Part shown: positions 43,240 through 53,387 of the stretch, piece after piece
Layout of the letters: every line of letters starts with the position of its first letter
How positions within the stretch are numbered: position 1 is the stretch's first letter
The notes under the pieces: model-generated
Database searches by the model: none
What the model saw: only the letters and a program-made list of their open reading frames with translations
Told to the model about the DNA's origin: nothing
Translations under genes and position numbers: made by a program
Assembly: GCF_002354895.1 (NCBI RefSeq)
Contig: NZ_CP023439.1
Span: forward strand, 806,001-870,000
Length of the DNA: 64,000 nucleotides
DNA from: Thauera sp. K11
Lineage (GTDB): Bacteria; Pseudomonadota; Gammaproteobacteria; Burkholderiales; Rhodocyclaceae
Direction of reading: 5' to 3'

Positions 43240-43282
43240 GGTGTCCTTCGGGGAGGGATTGCCGGGTGTCTGCGGAAAGTGT

Positions 43283-43777
43283 TCAGAGCCGGACGACGTT
43301 CTGGTCGCCGACGCCGGCGAGCAGCGCGAGCACCGCGCCGTGGCCGGGGATGACCGTATCGGCGGCGATCTCCGCGAGCGGCTGCAGTACGAAGGCGCGC
43401 TCGTGCATGCGCGGATGCGGCACCACCAGCCCGGGTTCGTCGATGACCGCGTCGCCGTGCAGCAGCAGGTCGAGATCCATCGTGCGCGGCGCGAGGCGGG
43501 CGGGGCGCGTGCGGCCGCCTTCGTGCTCGATGGCGAGCAGGGCCGCGAGCAGCGCCTGCGGCGTCAGGCCGGTGTCCAGGGCGATCACCGCGTTGATGTA
43601 GTCCGGGTGGTCGCCCGCCACGCCGACCGGTGCGCTGCGGTACAGCGAAGACTGCGCGGCGATCCGTGTCCGGGGCAGCGCGGCGAGGCGCTCGACGGCG
43701 AGGCGGAACGCCGCGGCGGGGTCGCCGAGGTTGGCGCCGAAGGCGATGTAGGCGCGGACCCGCGCCTGCGTGCTCAC
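43283..43777 (-). CDS. folK: 6-hydroxymethyl-7,8-dihydropterin pyrophosphokinase
   Basis: FolK transfers pyrophosphate from ATP to hydroxymethyldihydropterin in folate synthesis. The 164-residue product has YIAFGANLGDPAAAFRLAVERLA, the YRSAPVGVAGDHPDYINAVI segment and the signature RTMDLDLLLHGD. It lies 10 bp after pcnB, an order common in proteobacteria. Folate from this pathway feeds PanB nearby. Confidence 0.97.
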   Translation of the reverse strand: MSTQARVRAYIAFGANLGDPAAAFRLAVERLAALPRTRIAAQSSLYRSAPVGVAGDHPDYINAVIALDTGLTPQALLAALLAIEHEGGRTRPARLAPRTMDLDLLLHGDAVIDEPGLVVPHPRMHERAFVLQPLAEIAADTVIPGHGAVLALLAGVGDQNVVRL

Positions 43778-43787
43778 CGGACTGCCC

Positions 43788-45155
43788 TTACGCTGCTTCG
43801 GCCCCGGCCTCGCCGCCCTGTGCGATGCCGGCGTCGGCCGGCTTGCGCTTCCTGCGCCGGCGTTTCCTCGCCGGTGCGGCTTCGGCCGGCGCCTGGCGGA
43901 TCAGCTCGTCGCGTTCGTCGTGGCCGGCATGGGCGAAGCGGTCCCACCAGTCGGGGATCTCCATCGGAATCTCGCCCGCCTGCGCGCGCAGGCGCAGGAA
44001 GTCCCACCCGGCGCGAAAGCGCGGCTGCTCGATGAGGCGGTAGGGCATCCTGCCGGTGCGCCTGTCGAAGCGCGGCTGCAGCGCCCAGATGTCCTTGATG
44101 TCGCCGGCGATGCGCCGCGTGATGGCGAGCTTGCCCGCCTGCATGTCGAGCACCTCGTCCATCGCCTCGAACAGCGCCGGCTGGCTGTGCCCGCCGGCGG
44201 CCGTCTTCCTTTCCCAGGCGGCCAGCACTTCGTGCCACAGCAGCGTGGCGAACAGGAAGCCGGGCGAGACCGGCTTGTCCTGGCGCACGCGCTCGTCGGT
44301 GTTCTCCAGTGCCAGCGTGACGAAGCGCTTGCCCAGCGGCTGTTCGAGGATCACGTCGAGCAGCGGCAGCAGGCCGCGGTGCAGGCCCTCTTCGCGCAAC
44401 TGCTGCAGGCATTTGAGCGAATAGCCCGAGAACAGCAGCTTCAGCATTTCGTCGAACAGGCGCGCGGCCGGCACGTTTTCCAGCAGCACGCCCATGTCGC
44501 GGATGGGGTGGCGCGCCGCCGGATCGATTTCCAGCCCGAGCTTGGCCGCCAGGCGGACGGCGCGCAGCATGCGCACCGGGTCTTCGCGGTAGCGCGTGCG
44601 CGGGTCGCCGATCATGCGCAGCGTCTTCTGCCGGACGTCGGCGACGCCGTGGTGGTAGTCGACGATGGTCTCGGTGGTCGGATCGTAGTACAGCGCATTG
44701 ACGGTGAAGTCGCGCCGCGTGGCGTCTTCTTCCTGGCTGCCATAGACGTTGTCGCGCAGCACGCGGCCGTGTTCGTCGGTGTCGGCGTTGTTGGCATCCT
44801 GGCTGGCGCGGAAGGTGGAGACCTCGATGGTTTCCGGTCCGCTCAGCACATGCACGATCTTGAAGCGGCGGCCGATGATGCGCGAGCGGCGGAACAGCGC
44901 GCGCACCTCTTCGGGCGTGGCGCTGGTGGCGACGTCGTAGTCCTTGGGCGGATGGCCGATCAGCAGGTCGCGCACCGCGCCGCCGACGACGTACGCCTTG
45001 TGGCCTTTCTCCTGCAGTGCCGTACACACCTTGCGCGCGGCGGGCGACAGTTGCTCGCGGCGGATGTGATGGCGTTCGACGGGAATGAGGGCGGGTTCGT
45101 GGCGGACGGGTTGCGCACGGCGGTTGAACACCTTGCGCAGCAGCTTGCGGATCAT
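43788..45155 (-). CDS. pcnB: poly(A) polymerase I
   Basis: PcnB adds A tails to RNA 3' ends and promotes their decay. The 455-residue product has the nucleotidyltransferase motif VVGGAVRDLLIGHPPKDYDVATSAT with the catalytic Asp pair, the RRDFTVNALYYD head-domain motif and a strongly basic Arg/Lys tail (RKRRRRKRKP) that would bind RNA. The ATG giving MIRKLLRKVFNRRAQ is used; the open frame upstream runs into the stem-loop repeat. folK follows closely. Confidence 0.95.
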   Translation of the reverse strand: MIRKLLRKVFNRRAQPVRHEPALIPVERHHIRREQLSPAARKVCTALQEKGHKAYVVGGAVRDLLIGHPPKDYDVATSATPEEVRALFRRSRIIGRRFKIVHVLSGPETIEVSTFRASQDANNADTDEHGRVLRDNVYGSQEEDATRRDFTVNALYYDPTTETIVDYHHGVADVRQKTLRMIGDPRTRYREDPVRMLRAVRLAAKLGLEIDPAARHPIRDMGVLLENVPAARLFDEMLKLLFSGYSLKCLQQLREEGLHRGLLPLLDVILEQPLGKRFVTLALENTDERVRQDKPVSPGFLFATLLWHEVLAAWERKTAAGGHSQPALFEAMDEVLDMQAGKLAITRRIAGDIKDIWALQPRFDRRTGRMPYRLIEQPRFRAGWDFLRLRAQAGEIPMEIPDWWDRFAHAGHDERDELIRQAPAEAAPARKRRRRKRKPADAGIAQGGEAGAEAA

Positions 45156-45290
45156 CGGAAGAGAAGACGTTCTGGCGTAAGCCGGGAATGATAACCGATC
45201 GCCCGCCGGACACGGGGCTGCCGCGTCGGCGCGGCCAACGGCGATTGCATGCGTTGCGTGCGTCGATCGCATGCGTGTGTGGAATCCGGC

Positions 45291-45389
45291 CTGGTGGCGG
45301 GGGATGCGTTCCGCGGGCTGCGGAACTCGCCCTCGCTGCGCTCGGGGCTCGGACAGTCCTCGCCCGCTCCACGCATCCCCCGCCACCAG
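45291..45389. repeat. dispersed stem-loop repeat, copy B
   Basis: A 99-bp palindromic element between the HAD gene end and the pcnB start. Its outer arms (45291-45309 and 45371-45389) are perfectly complementary over 19 bp, and an inner GCGGGC/GCCCGC stem (45313-45318 with 45362-45367) encloses the core CTGCGGAACTCGCCCT...GGGCTCGGACAGTCCTC shared with copy A at 10923-11020. Compared with copy A the inner stem differs by a compensating base-pair change and the outer arms are unrelated. A small extra hairpin, CCTCGCTGCGCTCGGGG, interrupts the core. Confidence 0.88.
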
Positions 45390-45440
45390 ACCTGCCGTGT
45401 CGCGCGATTCCGGCGGCCGGAAAACCTGCGACTGCTTCTG

Positions 45441-46106
45441 TCAGCGCAGCGAGATCACCGGCCAGCCGGCTTGCTCGGCGTGCGTGCGCAGCGTGTCGTC
45501 GGGGTCGACCGCGACCGGGTCGGACACGCGCGACATCAGCGGCAGGTCGTTGTGCGAATCGGAGTAGAACCACGTGCGCGCGAAGCTGCCCCAGTGCAGG
45601 CCGAGTGATTCCAGCCAGTTGTCCACGCGCTCGATCTTGCCGGCCCTGAAGGCCGGCATGCCGCGCGGCTTGCCGGTGAAGGCGCCGCCTTCCTGCGCGG
45701 GGATGGTCGCCACCAGGTGCGGGATGCCGAGTTCGCCCAGCACGATGGGGCCGGTCACGAAGCTGTTGGTGGCGGTCACCACCGCGACCAGGGCGCCGCC
45801 GTCCAGGTGCTGGCGCACCAGCGTGCGCGCCTTGGCGGTGATCATCGGGCGGATCGCGGTCTGCACGAACTCGCGGTGCCAGGCGTCGAGCTGCGCGCGC
45901 GGGTGGCGTGCCAGCGGGGCGAGCTGGAAATCCAGGAATTCGAAGATGTCGAGCGTGCCGGCCTTGTACTGTTCGTAGAACCGCACGTTCTTCGCTTCCT
46001 GCAGTTCGCGGTCGAGTACGCCCTTGCGGATCAGGAATTGCGCCCACTCGAAGTCGGAGTCGCCGGCGAGCAGGGTGTTGTCGAGGTCGAACAGTACGAG
46101 ATTCAC
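45441..46106 (-). CDS. HAD-IB family phosphatase, SerB-like
   Basis: This 221-residue hydrolase has the HAD nucleophile motif DLDNTLLAGDSD, motif II TATNSF and motif IV YSDSHNDLPLM. The helical cap is of the HAD-IB class (phosphoserine phosphatase-like), but the sequence fits the broad subfamily with uncertain substrate rather than SerB itself. It lies 46 bp after hda on the same strand. The initiator ATG gives MNLVLFDLDNT. Confidence 0.92.
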   Translation of the reverse strand: MNLVLFDLDNTLLAGDSDFEWAQFLIRKGVLDRELQEAKNVRFYEQYKAGTLDIFEFLDFQLAPLARHPRAQLDAWHREFVQTAIRPMITAKARTLVRQHLDGGALVAVVTATNSFVTGPIVLGELGIPHLVATIPAQEGGAFTGKPRGMPAFRAGKIERVDNWLESLGLHWGSFARTWFYSDSHNDLPLMSRVSDPVAVDPDDTLRTHAEQAGWPVISLR

Positions 46107-46152
46107 GTCGAGGGTTTCCGTGCAAGGTCTATCGAAACGATGGGGCGGGCGC

Positions 46153-46845
46153 TCAGATGGCCAGGCCCTGCTGCATCATCTCGCGCAGCAGCGGCAGGGT
46201 GACGGGGCGCTTGCGTTCCAGCGACGCGGCGTCGAGCGCGTCGAGCGTCGCGAGCAGGCTGGAGAGGTCGCGGCGGCCGTGGCGCAGCAGGAAATCGACC
46301 ACCTCGTCGGCCAGCCGCAGGCCGCGGCGCTCGGCCAGCGCGGCGAGGATGGCGGCGCGCGAGCCATCGTCCAGCGGCTGCACCTCGTAGATCAGGCTCT
46401 GGCCGATGCGGGTGCGCAGATCCTCGCGCACCGTCAGGCCGAGCGGCGGGCAGGGGCCGGAAAGCAGCAGCGACTGGCCGTTGCCGCGTGCGCGGTTGAA
46501 GGCGTTGAAGAGGGCGACCTGGGCGTCGGTGCCGAGCCGGTCGATGTCGTCGATCGCCACCAGCGCATCCATGGTCTCGGGCAGGGCGTCGTCGATGTCG
46601 GCCGCGGACAGCACCTGCGTCGGCCGGCCGCCGTCGCGCGCCATCGCCACGGTGGCGCGCAGCAGGTGGCTGCGGCCGCTGCCGGGCGCGCCCCACAGGT
46701 AGAGATGGCGGGCGGGCAGTTGCGCCGCGGTGGCGCGGTCGGCCAGCAGTGCGAGCGCGGCCACCAGCTCCGCATTGGCGCCGGCCACGAAGTTGTCCAG
46801 CGTCGGCGGCGCGTCGGGGCGGATGTCGAGGACGAGCTGCTTCAT
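46153..46845 (-). CDS. hda: DnaA regulatory inactivator Hda
   Basis: Hda binds the sliding clamp and stimulates ATP hydrolysis by DnaA, limiting re-initiation. The 230-residue product starts [20 protein letters not shown], with the clamp-binding QL.L.. motif at the very N-terminus, followed by the AAA+ P-loop GAPGSGRSHLL (Arg in place of Lys as in Hda) and IDDIDRLG as Walker B. Its start overlaps the stop of the PerM-like gene (ATGA). The pair is divergent from purM. Confidence 0.96.
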   Translation of the reverse strand: MKQLVLDIRPDAPPTLDNFVAGANAELVAALALLADRATAAQLPARHLYLWGAPGSGRSHLLRATVAMARDGGRPTQVLSAADIDDALPETMDALVAIDDIDRLGTDAQVALFNAFNRARGNGQSLLLSGPCPPLGLTVREDLRTRIGQSLIYEVQPLDDGSRAAILAALAERRGLRLADEVVDFLLRHGRRDLSSLLATLDALDAASLERKRPVTLPLLREMMQQGLAI

Positions 46846-47942
46846 GCCTCGTCCGACGGATGCGCGATCACCGGTTTCTCGCCCCGGTAGACCGGGCTGG
46901 CGAACCAGGCGTCGCGCACCTCGCGCAGGCCCACCAGCAGCGCCGCGCTCACCGGCAGCGCCACCAGCACGCCGACGAAGCCGAACAACTGGCCGAAGGC
47001 CATCAGCGCGAAGATCACCGCCAGCGGATGCAGGCCGATGCGCTCGCCCACCAGGTAGGGCGTCAGCATGAAGCTCTCCACCAACTGGCCCAGGCTGTAG
47101 ACGACTGCGACGCCGATGAGCGGCGGCCAGCCGCCGCCCTGCAGCAGCGCGGCGAGGATGGCGAGGATCAGCCCGCCGCCGAAGCCCACATAGGGGATGA
47201 ACACCAGGAGGCCGGTCAGCACGCCCACCGGCAGAGCGAAGTTGAGCCCGGCAATCCACAGGCCGACGCTGTAGAAGACCGCCAGCAGCAGCATCACCGA
47301 CAACTGCCCGCGCAGGAATTCCGACATCACGCGGTCGATGTCGTTGATGACGCGCATCGTTCCATCCAGCCACGGCCGCGGCACGATGCGCTGCAGCTCG
47401 GCGAGGATGCGCGGCCATTCCTGCAGCAGGTAGAACATCACCAGCGGGATCAGGAACAGGTTGGCGGCCAGGCCGATCAGGGCCAGGCCGCCGGTCTTCA
47501 GGTGGCCCAGCACGATGGGCACGAGGTCCTGCGCATTGGTCCAGTTGTCGGCGATCAACTGGCGGAACTGCGCGGCATCGAGCTGCAGGTCGATGCCCAG
47601 CCGCGCCTGCAGCAGCGGCGACACCTGCGCGTTGAACATCTCGACCAGGTCGGGCAGGCGGCGCACCAGCATCACGCCCTCGCGATACACCATCGGCACC
47701 AGGATCAGGGCCAGCGACACCAGCAGCAGGCCCAGCCCGACGATGACCAGCAGCACCGCCAGGGCGCGCGGCACGCGGCGCGCCACCATCCAGTTCACCG
47801 CCGGGTCGCAGATGTAGGCGAACACCGAGGCGATCACGAAAGGGGCGAGGATGGGACCGAGCGTCCACAGCAGCGCGACCAGCGCCAGGCCGGCGCCGGC
47901 CCAGGCGAAGGTTTGCAGACGGTCGGCGCGGGGGGAGGTCAT
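46842..47942 (-). CDS. AI-2E/PerM-family membrane transporter
   Basis: This 366-residue inner-membrane protein has seven to eight helices and the family pattern [30 protein letters not shown] and [32 protein letters not shown]. Members include PerM, TqsA and sodium-proton antiporters; the substrate of this one is unknown. The association with hda and purM is conserved in beta/gammaproteobacteria. The ATG giving [12 protein letters not shown] is used. Confidence 0.93.
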   Translation of the reverse strand: MTSPRADRLQTFAWAGAGLALVALLWTLGPILAPFVIASVFAYICDPAVNWMVARRVPRALAVLLVIVGLGLLLVSLALILVPMVYREGVMLVRRLPDLVEMFNAQVSPLLQARLGIDLQLDAAQFRQLIADNWTNAQDLVPIVLGHLKTGGLALIGLAANLFLIPLVMFYLLQEWPRILAELQRIVPRPWLDGTMRVINDIDRVMSEFLRGQLSVMLLLAVFYSVGLWIAGLNFALPVGVLTGLLVFIPYVGFGGGLILAILAALLQGGGWPPLIGVAVVYSLGQLVESFMLTPYLVGERIGLHPLAVIFALMAFGQLFGFVGVLVALPVSAALLVGLREVRDAWFASPVYRGEKPVIAHPSDEA

Positions 47943-48079
47943 TTCTAGTAAAATCGCGGGCTTGGTGCGGGCGCAGACTGCCCGCAAGACCCGTAAATGT
48001 AGCCACTTGGCGTTGCGGCCTCAAGCTCGCGCTGCCGCCTGGAGGCCCGCCCGCATCCCGCAAGCCCAGAGGAACGATC

Positions 48080-49138
<1,059 letters not shown>

Positions 49139-49146
49139 GGCTTGCG

Positions 49147-49446
49147 ATGCGGATCGCCCCGGAGCAGGCCGCAGCGATCCGCGCGCTCGTCGCGGAACTT
49201 GCGCCGGCGGGCAGCAGCGTGCGCCTGTTCGGGTCGCGCCTCGACGACGAAGCCCGGGGTGGAGACGTCGACTTGCTGGTCGATGTGCCGCTGCCGGTGG
49301 AACGGCCGGCGGTGCTCGGCGCGATGATCGCGGCCCGGGCGATGCGCGTGTTTGCCGGCCGCAAGGTGGATGTGGTGCTGCGCGCGCCGAACCTGGCCGA
49401 GCAGCCGATCCATCGGATCGCCATGCAGGAAGGAGTGCTGCTTTGA
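49147..49446 (+). CDS. MNT-type nucleotidyltransferase (antitoxin-like)
   Basis: This 99-residue protein is a minimal nucleotidyltransferase domain with Gly29-Ser30, then Asp40 and Asp42 (LFGSRLDDEARGGDVDLLVD) as catalytic metal ligands. In HEPN-MNT modules such proteins neutralise the toxin by adding AMP to its active site. The stop overlaps the TTG start of the HEPN gene (TTGA), the usual arrangement. Because the partner is damaged, the antitoxin may now be a leftover. Confidence 0.88.
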   Translation: MRIAPEQAAAIRALVAELAPAGSSVRLFGSRLDDEARGGDVDLLVDVPLPVERPAVLGAMIAARAMRVFAGRKVDVVLRAPNLAEQPIHRIAMQEGVLL

Positions 49447-49777
49447 CCGAATCATTGTCGCCGCGAGACGCCGCGGTCGAACGGCTGCGCTTTCTGCTCC
49501 GGGTGGTGGGCAAGGAGATCTTCCACCTCGAGACGACCGACCGGCGTCTGTTATCGACAATCTCGACCGTGCGGAGAGGCTGGGCTGGCTGCCATCGGCC
49601 GATGCGTGGCTGTCGATGCGGCAACTGCGCAACCAAATGGTGCATGAATACATCGAGGAGCCGGCCGTGCTGAGGGATGCTCTCGAGGCCGGCCATGATT
49701 TCGTGCCTCAACTCGTCACTACGGCGCAACGTCTCGTGACCGAGGTGGAAGCCCGCCTCGGCGAGGATGCCCGCTGA
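49443..49777 (+). pseudogene. HEPN-domain toxin, internally deleted and frameshifted
   Basis: The first frame encodes MTESLSPRDAAVERLRFLLR followed by VVGKEIFHLETTDRRL; the family C-terminus (VIDNLDRAERLGWLPSADAW, then RNQMVHEYIE) then appears in another frame from about 49550. The two parts abut near 49547-49552. From memory, intact relatives carry roughly 50-60 more residues between these parts, so a block not divisible by three seems to be missing. The RNase-type R-x4-H motif (RNQMVH) survives in the second part but is out of frame with the start. I judge the toxin inactive. A plain one-base sequencing error would not restore the missing section. Confidence 0.72.
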
Positions 49778-49822
49778 GGCGCCGGCGCTACCGCCCTTGG
49801 CCGCCATTCGTCCGGGAGGCGC

Positions 49823-50197
49823 ATCCTGTCCTGCCGACTCGCCGCCGATGCCGTCCTGCTGCTGCATCTCGCCTTCATTCTCTTCGTGCTGCTGGGCGGG
49901 CTGCTCGCGCTGCGCTGGCGTCGGGCGCCGCTCGTGCATCTGCCCGCGGCGGCATGGGGCATCTACATCGAACTCAGCGGCGGCATCTGCCCGCTCACGC
50001 CGCTGGAGAACCGCCTGCGCGCGGCGGCGGGGCAGGCCGGCTACGAGGGCGGATTCGTCGAGCACTACCTGCTGGCGCTGATCTATCCGGCGGGGCTGAC
50101 GCACGAGATCCAGTTCGTGCTCGCCGCCGTGGTCGTGGGCGTCAACCTGGCGGTGTATGCGCTGGTGCTGCGCCGTGCCGCGGGCAGGCGGCCGTAG
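49823..50197 (+). CDS. DUF2784 membrane protein, non-ATG start
   Basis: This ~124-residue membrane protein has the DUF2784 pattern: a first helix ADAVLLLHLAFILFVLLGG, the GIYIELSGGICPLTPLENRLR loop and two further helices. The first helix can only be encoded if translation begins at the ATC at 49823 or the CTG at 49826, five to eight bases after GGGAGG; no ATG, GTG or TTG exists there in frame. A GTG at 49886 would cut off half the helix. Either a rare start codon is used or an ATG has been lost or misread. Function is unknown. Confidence 0.7.
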   Translation: MLSCRLAADAVLLLHLAFILFVLLGGLLALRWRRAPLVHLPAAAWGIYIELSGGICPLTPLENRLRAAAGQAGYEGGFVEHYLLALIYPAGLTHEIQFVLAAVVVGVNLAVYALVLRRAAGRRP

Positions 50198-50225
50198 TGA
50201 TCGTCCGGGTCCGCGGCGCGCTTCC

Positions 50226-50927
50226 TTACCCGGCGGAATCCAGCGCCGCTTCCGCCGCCGCGCCGGCGTGCAGTGCGGTGGTGTCGAACAGCGGCACGCC
50301 CGCGTCCTGCTGCCCGACCAGCAGCGAGATCTCGGTGCAGCCGAGGATGATGGCCTGCGCGCCGCGCTCGGTCAGCCGGGCCATCACGCCGCGGTAGGCT
50401 TCGCGCGAAGCCTCGTTCAGCACGCCGAGGCAGAGTTCCTCGTAGATCACGCGATGCACGAGGTCGCGGTCGGCGGCGTCCGGGATCAGCACGTCGATGC
50501 CGTGCCGCCCGGCGAGCCGGCCGCGGTAGAAATCCTGTTCCATCGTGAAGCGGGTGCCGAGCAGGCCGACGCGATCGAAGCCCGCGGCGCGGATGGCGGC
50601 GGCCGTCGGATCGGCGATGTGGAGCAGGGGGATCGCGGTCGCGGCTTCGATGTGGGGCGCCACCTTGTGCATGGTGTTGGTGCACAGCACGAGGAAGTCG
50701 GCTCCGGCGCGCTGCAGCGACTGCGCGGCGCCGGCGAGCAGCGCACCGGCCGCGTCCCAGTCGCCGGCATGCTGCAGGCGCTCGATCTCGGCGAAATCCA
50801 CGCTATAGAGCACGAGACGGGCCGAATGCAGGCCGCCGAGCCGCGCCTTGACCGCCTCGTTGATCTGGCGATAGTAAGGCACGGTGGATTCCCAGCTCAT
50901 GCCGCCGATGAGGCCGATGGTCTTCAC
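50226..50927 (-). CDS. aspartate/glutamate racemase family protein
   Basis: This 233-residue protein has the two catalytic cysteines of the cofactor-independent racemases, in LVLCTNTMHK and ILGCTEISLL, and the N-terminal GLIGGMSWESTVPYYRQIN typical of the aspartate-racemase (YgeA-like) branch. It interconverts an acidic amino acid, probably aspartate or glutamate, or a related substrate. It stands alone on the minus strand among plus-strand orphans. Confidence 0.92.
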   Translation of the reverse strand: MKTIGLIGGMSWESTVPYYRQINEAVKARLGGLHSARLVLYSVDFAEIERLQHAGDWDAAGALLAGAAQSLQRAGADFLVLCTNTMHKVAPHIEAATAIPLLHIADPTAAAIRAAGFDRVGLLGTRFTMEQDFYRGRLAGRHGIDVLIPDAADRDLVHRVIYEELCLGVLNEASREAYRGVMARLTERGAQAIILGCTEISLLVGQQDAGVPLFDTTALHAGAAAEAALDSAG

Positions 50928-51096
50928 GTCTGTCGATGCTCCCGCGGGAGAATGGCGCGGCGGGCATTATGCGCTCCATGTGTGACATGCCGCGATTGGC
51001 GCCCGCGGCCACTGCCGGCTACATTGCGGACATGGAGGGCCGGACCGGACGATCGCGCCGGTCGCGAGCCCTGCGGGCAAAAGGAGGAGATGCACC

Positions 51097-51543
51097 ATGG
51101 CAACAGGTACCGTCCGTCTTCATCGTGTTCTGCGGGCGCCTGCGGAACGGGTCTATCGCGCCTTCCTGAATGCGGAGGCGACGGCCAAGTGGCTGCCGCC
51201 GAACGGCTTCACCTGCAACGTCCAGCACATGGACGTACGGGTCGGCGGCACGTTCAGGATGTCTTTCACCAATTTCACCACCGGGCAGAGCCATGCGTTC
51301 GGCGGCGAGTATCTCGAACTCGTCCCGGACGAGCGGATCTGCTACACGGACACGTTCGACGATCCGAACCTTCCCGGCACGATGAGGACCACGGTGTCGC
51401 TGAGGGCGGTGTCCTGCGGCACGGAGCTGGGCGTGGTCCAGGAGGGCATTCCCGAGGTCATTCCGGTGGAAGGGTGCTATCTCGGCTGGCAGGAGTCGCT
51501 CGTGCTGCTCGCCAAGCTCGTCGAGGCCGAGATCCGCGAGTAG
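51097..51543 (+). CDS. SRPBCC (AHSA1-like) protein
   Basis: This 148-residue protein has the START/Bet v1-like helix-grip fold of the AHSA1 group (RVLRAPAERVYRAFLNAEATAKWLPPNGF, GGEYLELVPDERICYTDTF, WQESLVLLAKLVEAEI). Such proteins bind hydrophobic ligands in a cavity; the ligand is unknown. The start is certain: AAAGGAGGAG lies seven bases before the ATG, one of the strongest ribosome sites in the window. Confidence 0.92.
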   Translation: MATGTVRLHRVLRAPAERVYRAFLNAEATAKWLPPNGFTCNVQHMDVRVGGTFRMSFTNFTTGQSHAFGGEYLELVPDERICYTDTFDDPNLPGTMRTTVSLRAVSCGTELGVVQEGIPEVIPVEGCYLGWQESLVLLAKLVEAEIRE

Positions 51544-51610
51544 CGGCACGAGGGATCGTCCCGTCGCCACCGTCGTCCCTTCTCGCCGACGCTTCCGGCC
51601 GGACGCGCGC

Positions 51611-52087
51611 ATGCGGGCGGTGTGGATCTGCGGCCTGCTCGCGCTGGCCCTGTTCGCTGCCACGGCCTGGCTTCTCGCGCCGCTCGAACCCGGTGTGCTG
51701 GCGCTGCAGTTCGCCTGGACGCCCCGGCGCTTCGGCGAAATCATCCACGTCTGGCCGTCGGCGTGCCTGGCGCGGTACCGCTGGCATCTCCCGGTCGATT
51801 GCGCCCTGCTGCTGGCGTACGGTGCCTTCGGCTGGCTGCTGGCGACGCGGACGCGGCTGTTCGCGCCGTTGCCGGCGCCGGCCAGGGCGTTCGCGCAATA
51901 CTGCCTGCCGCTGGCGGCGCTCTTCGATGCGGCGGAGAATGCGTTCCACTGGTGGCTGACCGGGATGCCGCGCTTCGGCGTGCCGGACGTGTATCTGGCG
52001 TCGGCCGGCTGTTCGGCGGCGAAATGGGTGCTGTTGATCGGCTTCGGCGCGCTGGCGCTGTGGGCGGTGGCGCGAAGCGGGGAATGA
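51611..52087 (+). CDS. unknown membrane protein
   Basis: This 158-residue protein has four hydrophobic segments (residues about 4-24, 63-78, 93-110 and 137-153), with Trp-rich loops such as [19 protein letters not shown] recognise no family with confidence. No ribosome site is obvious, and the only support is the consistent membrane-protein pattern. It follows the SRPBCC gene by 67 bp and could be co-transcribed. Confidence 0.65.
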   Translation: MRAVWICGLLALALFAATAWLLAPLEPGVLALQFAWTPRRFGEIIHVWPSACLARYRWHLPVDCALLLAYGAFGWLLATRTRLFAPLPAPARAFAQYCLPLAALFDAAENAFHWWLTGMPRFGVPDVYLASAGCSAAKWVLLIGFGALALWAVARSGE

Positions 52088-52259
52088 GGCGCGCGCCTGC
52101 GGCCGCGGTTCCCGCGCCTGGTCCGGGGCGCGCCATGTCCCGAGGCGCGCGATTGGGAGAACGGCCGCCGGCGTTGTATCTTTGCCCGCCGCCGACCGCG
52201 GCGGGCGCGCAGCGCGCCGGCGGTGCGCGATCCCACTCCGAAAACGACAAGGAAGTCCG

Positions 52260-52601
52260 ATGAGCAGTCTGCCCAAGTGTCCGCAATGCAATTCCGAATA
52301 CACCTACGAGGACGGCGAGTCCTACGTCTGTCCCGAGTGCGCGCACGAGTGGCCCCGCGCCGCGGCGGAGGATTCCGGCGAAGCGGCGAAGGTGTTCCGC
52401 GACGCCAACGGCAACGTGCTGCAGGACGGCGACACCGTCACCGTGATCAAGGACCTGAAGGTCAAGGGTTCGTCGCTGGTGGTGAAGGTCGGCACCAAGG
52501 TGAAGAACATCCGCCTGGTCGATGGCGATCACGACATCGACTGCAAGATCGACGGCATCGGCGCGATGAAGCTGAAATCGGAGTTCGTGAAGAAGAACTG
52601 A
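52260..52601 (+). CDS. yjdM: YjdM/PhnA-family zinc-ribbon protein
   Basis: This 113-residue protein has an N-terminal zinc ribbon with two CxxC pairs (CPQC and CPEC) followed by the beta-rich YjdM domain ([49 protein letters not shown]), nearly the same as E. coli YjdM. The old link to phosphonate use is weak; function is effectively unknown. CGACAAGGAAG precedes the ATG. Confidence 0.96.
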   Translation: MSSLPKCPQCNSEYTYEDGESYVCPECAHEWPRAAAEDSGEAAKVFRDANGNVLQDGDTVTVIKDLKVKGSSLVVKVGTKVKNIRLVDGDHDIDCKIDGIGAMKLKSEFVKKN

Positions 52602-52766
52602 CGTCCCCAGGCACCGGCGCGCCGACCGGCGCGGGATGTCGCTTCGGCCGGCCGGGTGCTGCGGGAGGGCGGTGCAAAGGCGTTCGCGGTGCGCTGCTCT
52701 CCTTGCGCGACGCCGGGCGGACTGCGGTGGCGCCGGGCAACCGGCGCAAGGGGCGGGAGAAAGGCG

Positions 52767-53228
52767 ATGACGCATCCATCGGACTCCGGCGCTGACGAGG
52801 ACCGGTTCGAGCTGCGCCGCTTCGTCGACGCGCAGCAGGGCGTCCATGAACAGGCTCTGGCCGAGCTGAAGGCCGGCCGCAAGCGCTCGCACTGGATGTG
52901 GTTCGTGTTTCCGCAGGTCGCGGGGCTGGGCATCAGCCCGACGACGATGCGCTACGCGATCCGCAGCCTTGCCGAAGCGCAGGCGTATCTGCGGCATCCG
53001 CTGCTGGGTCCCCGCCTGGTGGCCTGCGCGCAGGCCCTGCTGCAGGTGCAGGGGCGTTCGGCGGAAGAGATCCTCGGCTACCCCGACGTGCTCAAGCTGA
53101 AGTCGTCGATGACGCTGTTCGCCGCGCTGCCCGATGCCGACCCCGTCTTCGCCGCGGTGCTGGCGCGCTACTACGGCGGCGGCCGGGACGACAGGACGCT
53201 GCGCCTCATCGGCCTGGCGGGCGGTTGA
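52767..53228 (+). CDS. DUF1810 protein
   Basis: This 153-residue soluble protein has the DUF1810 pattern: RFVDAQQGVHEQALAELKAG, KRSHWMWFVFPQVAGLG and HPLLGPRLVACAQALL. The family is widespread; E. coli-type members are small helical proteins of uncertain role, some linked to ADP-ribose metabolism. GGGAGAAAGG precedes the ATG. It stands alone. Confidence 0.92.
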   Translation: MTHPSDSGADEDRFELRRFVDAQQGVHEQALAELKAGRKRSHWMWFVFPQVAGLGISPTTMRYAIRSLAEAQAYLRHPLLGPRLVACAQALLQVQGRSAEEILGYPDVLKLKSSMTLFAALPDADPVFAAVLARYYGGGRDDRTLRLIGLAGG

Positions 53229-53387
53229 GGCGCGGGCCGGACGCCGTCCGATCCGGTCGTCGGCGCGCCGGAACCGGACAGCGGGCGCCTTTGTCCTTAC
53301 ACTGCAGCATTTTTCGCGCGGGCGGCCGCAGGGCAGCCCCGCACGGTCCCGATCCCCATCCACCCCGCCGCAGCCACTGAGCTTTTC

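Noticed and set aside
49443..49777. HEPN damage as a fourth homopolymer error
   Set aside because: There is no homopolymer at the junction and a middle section of the expected protein is absent, so a single base would not repair it.
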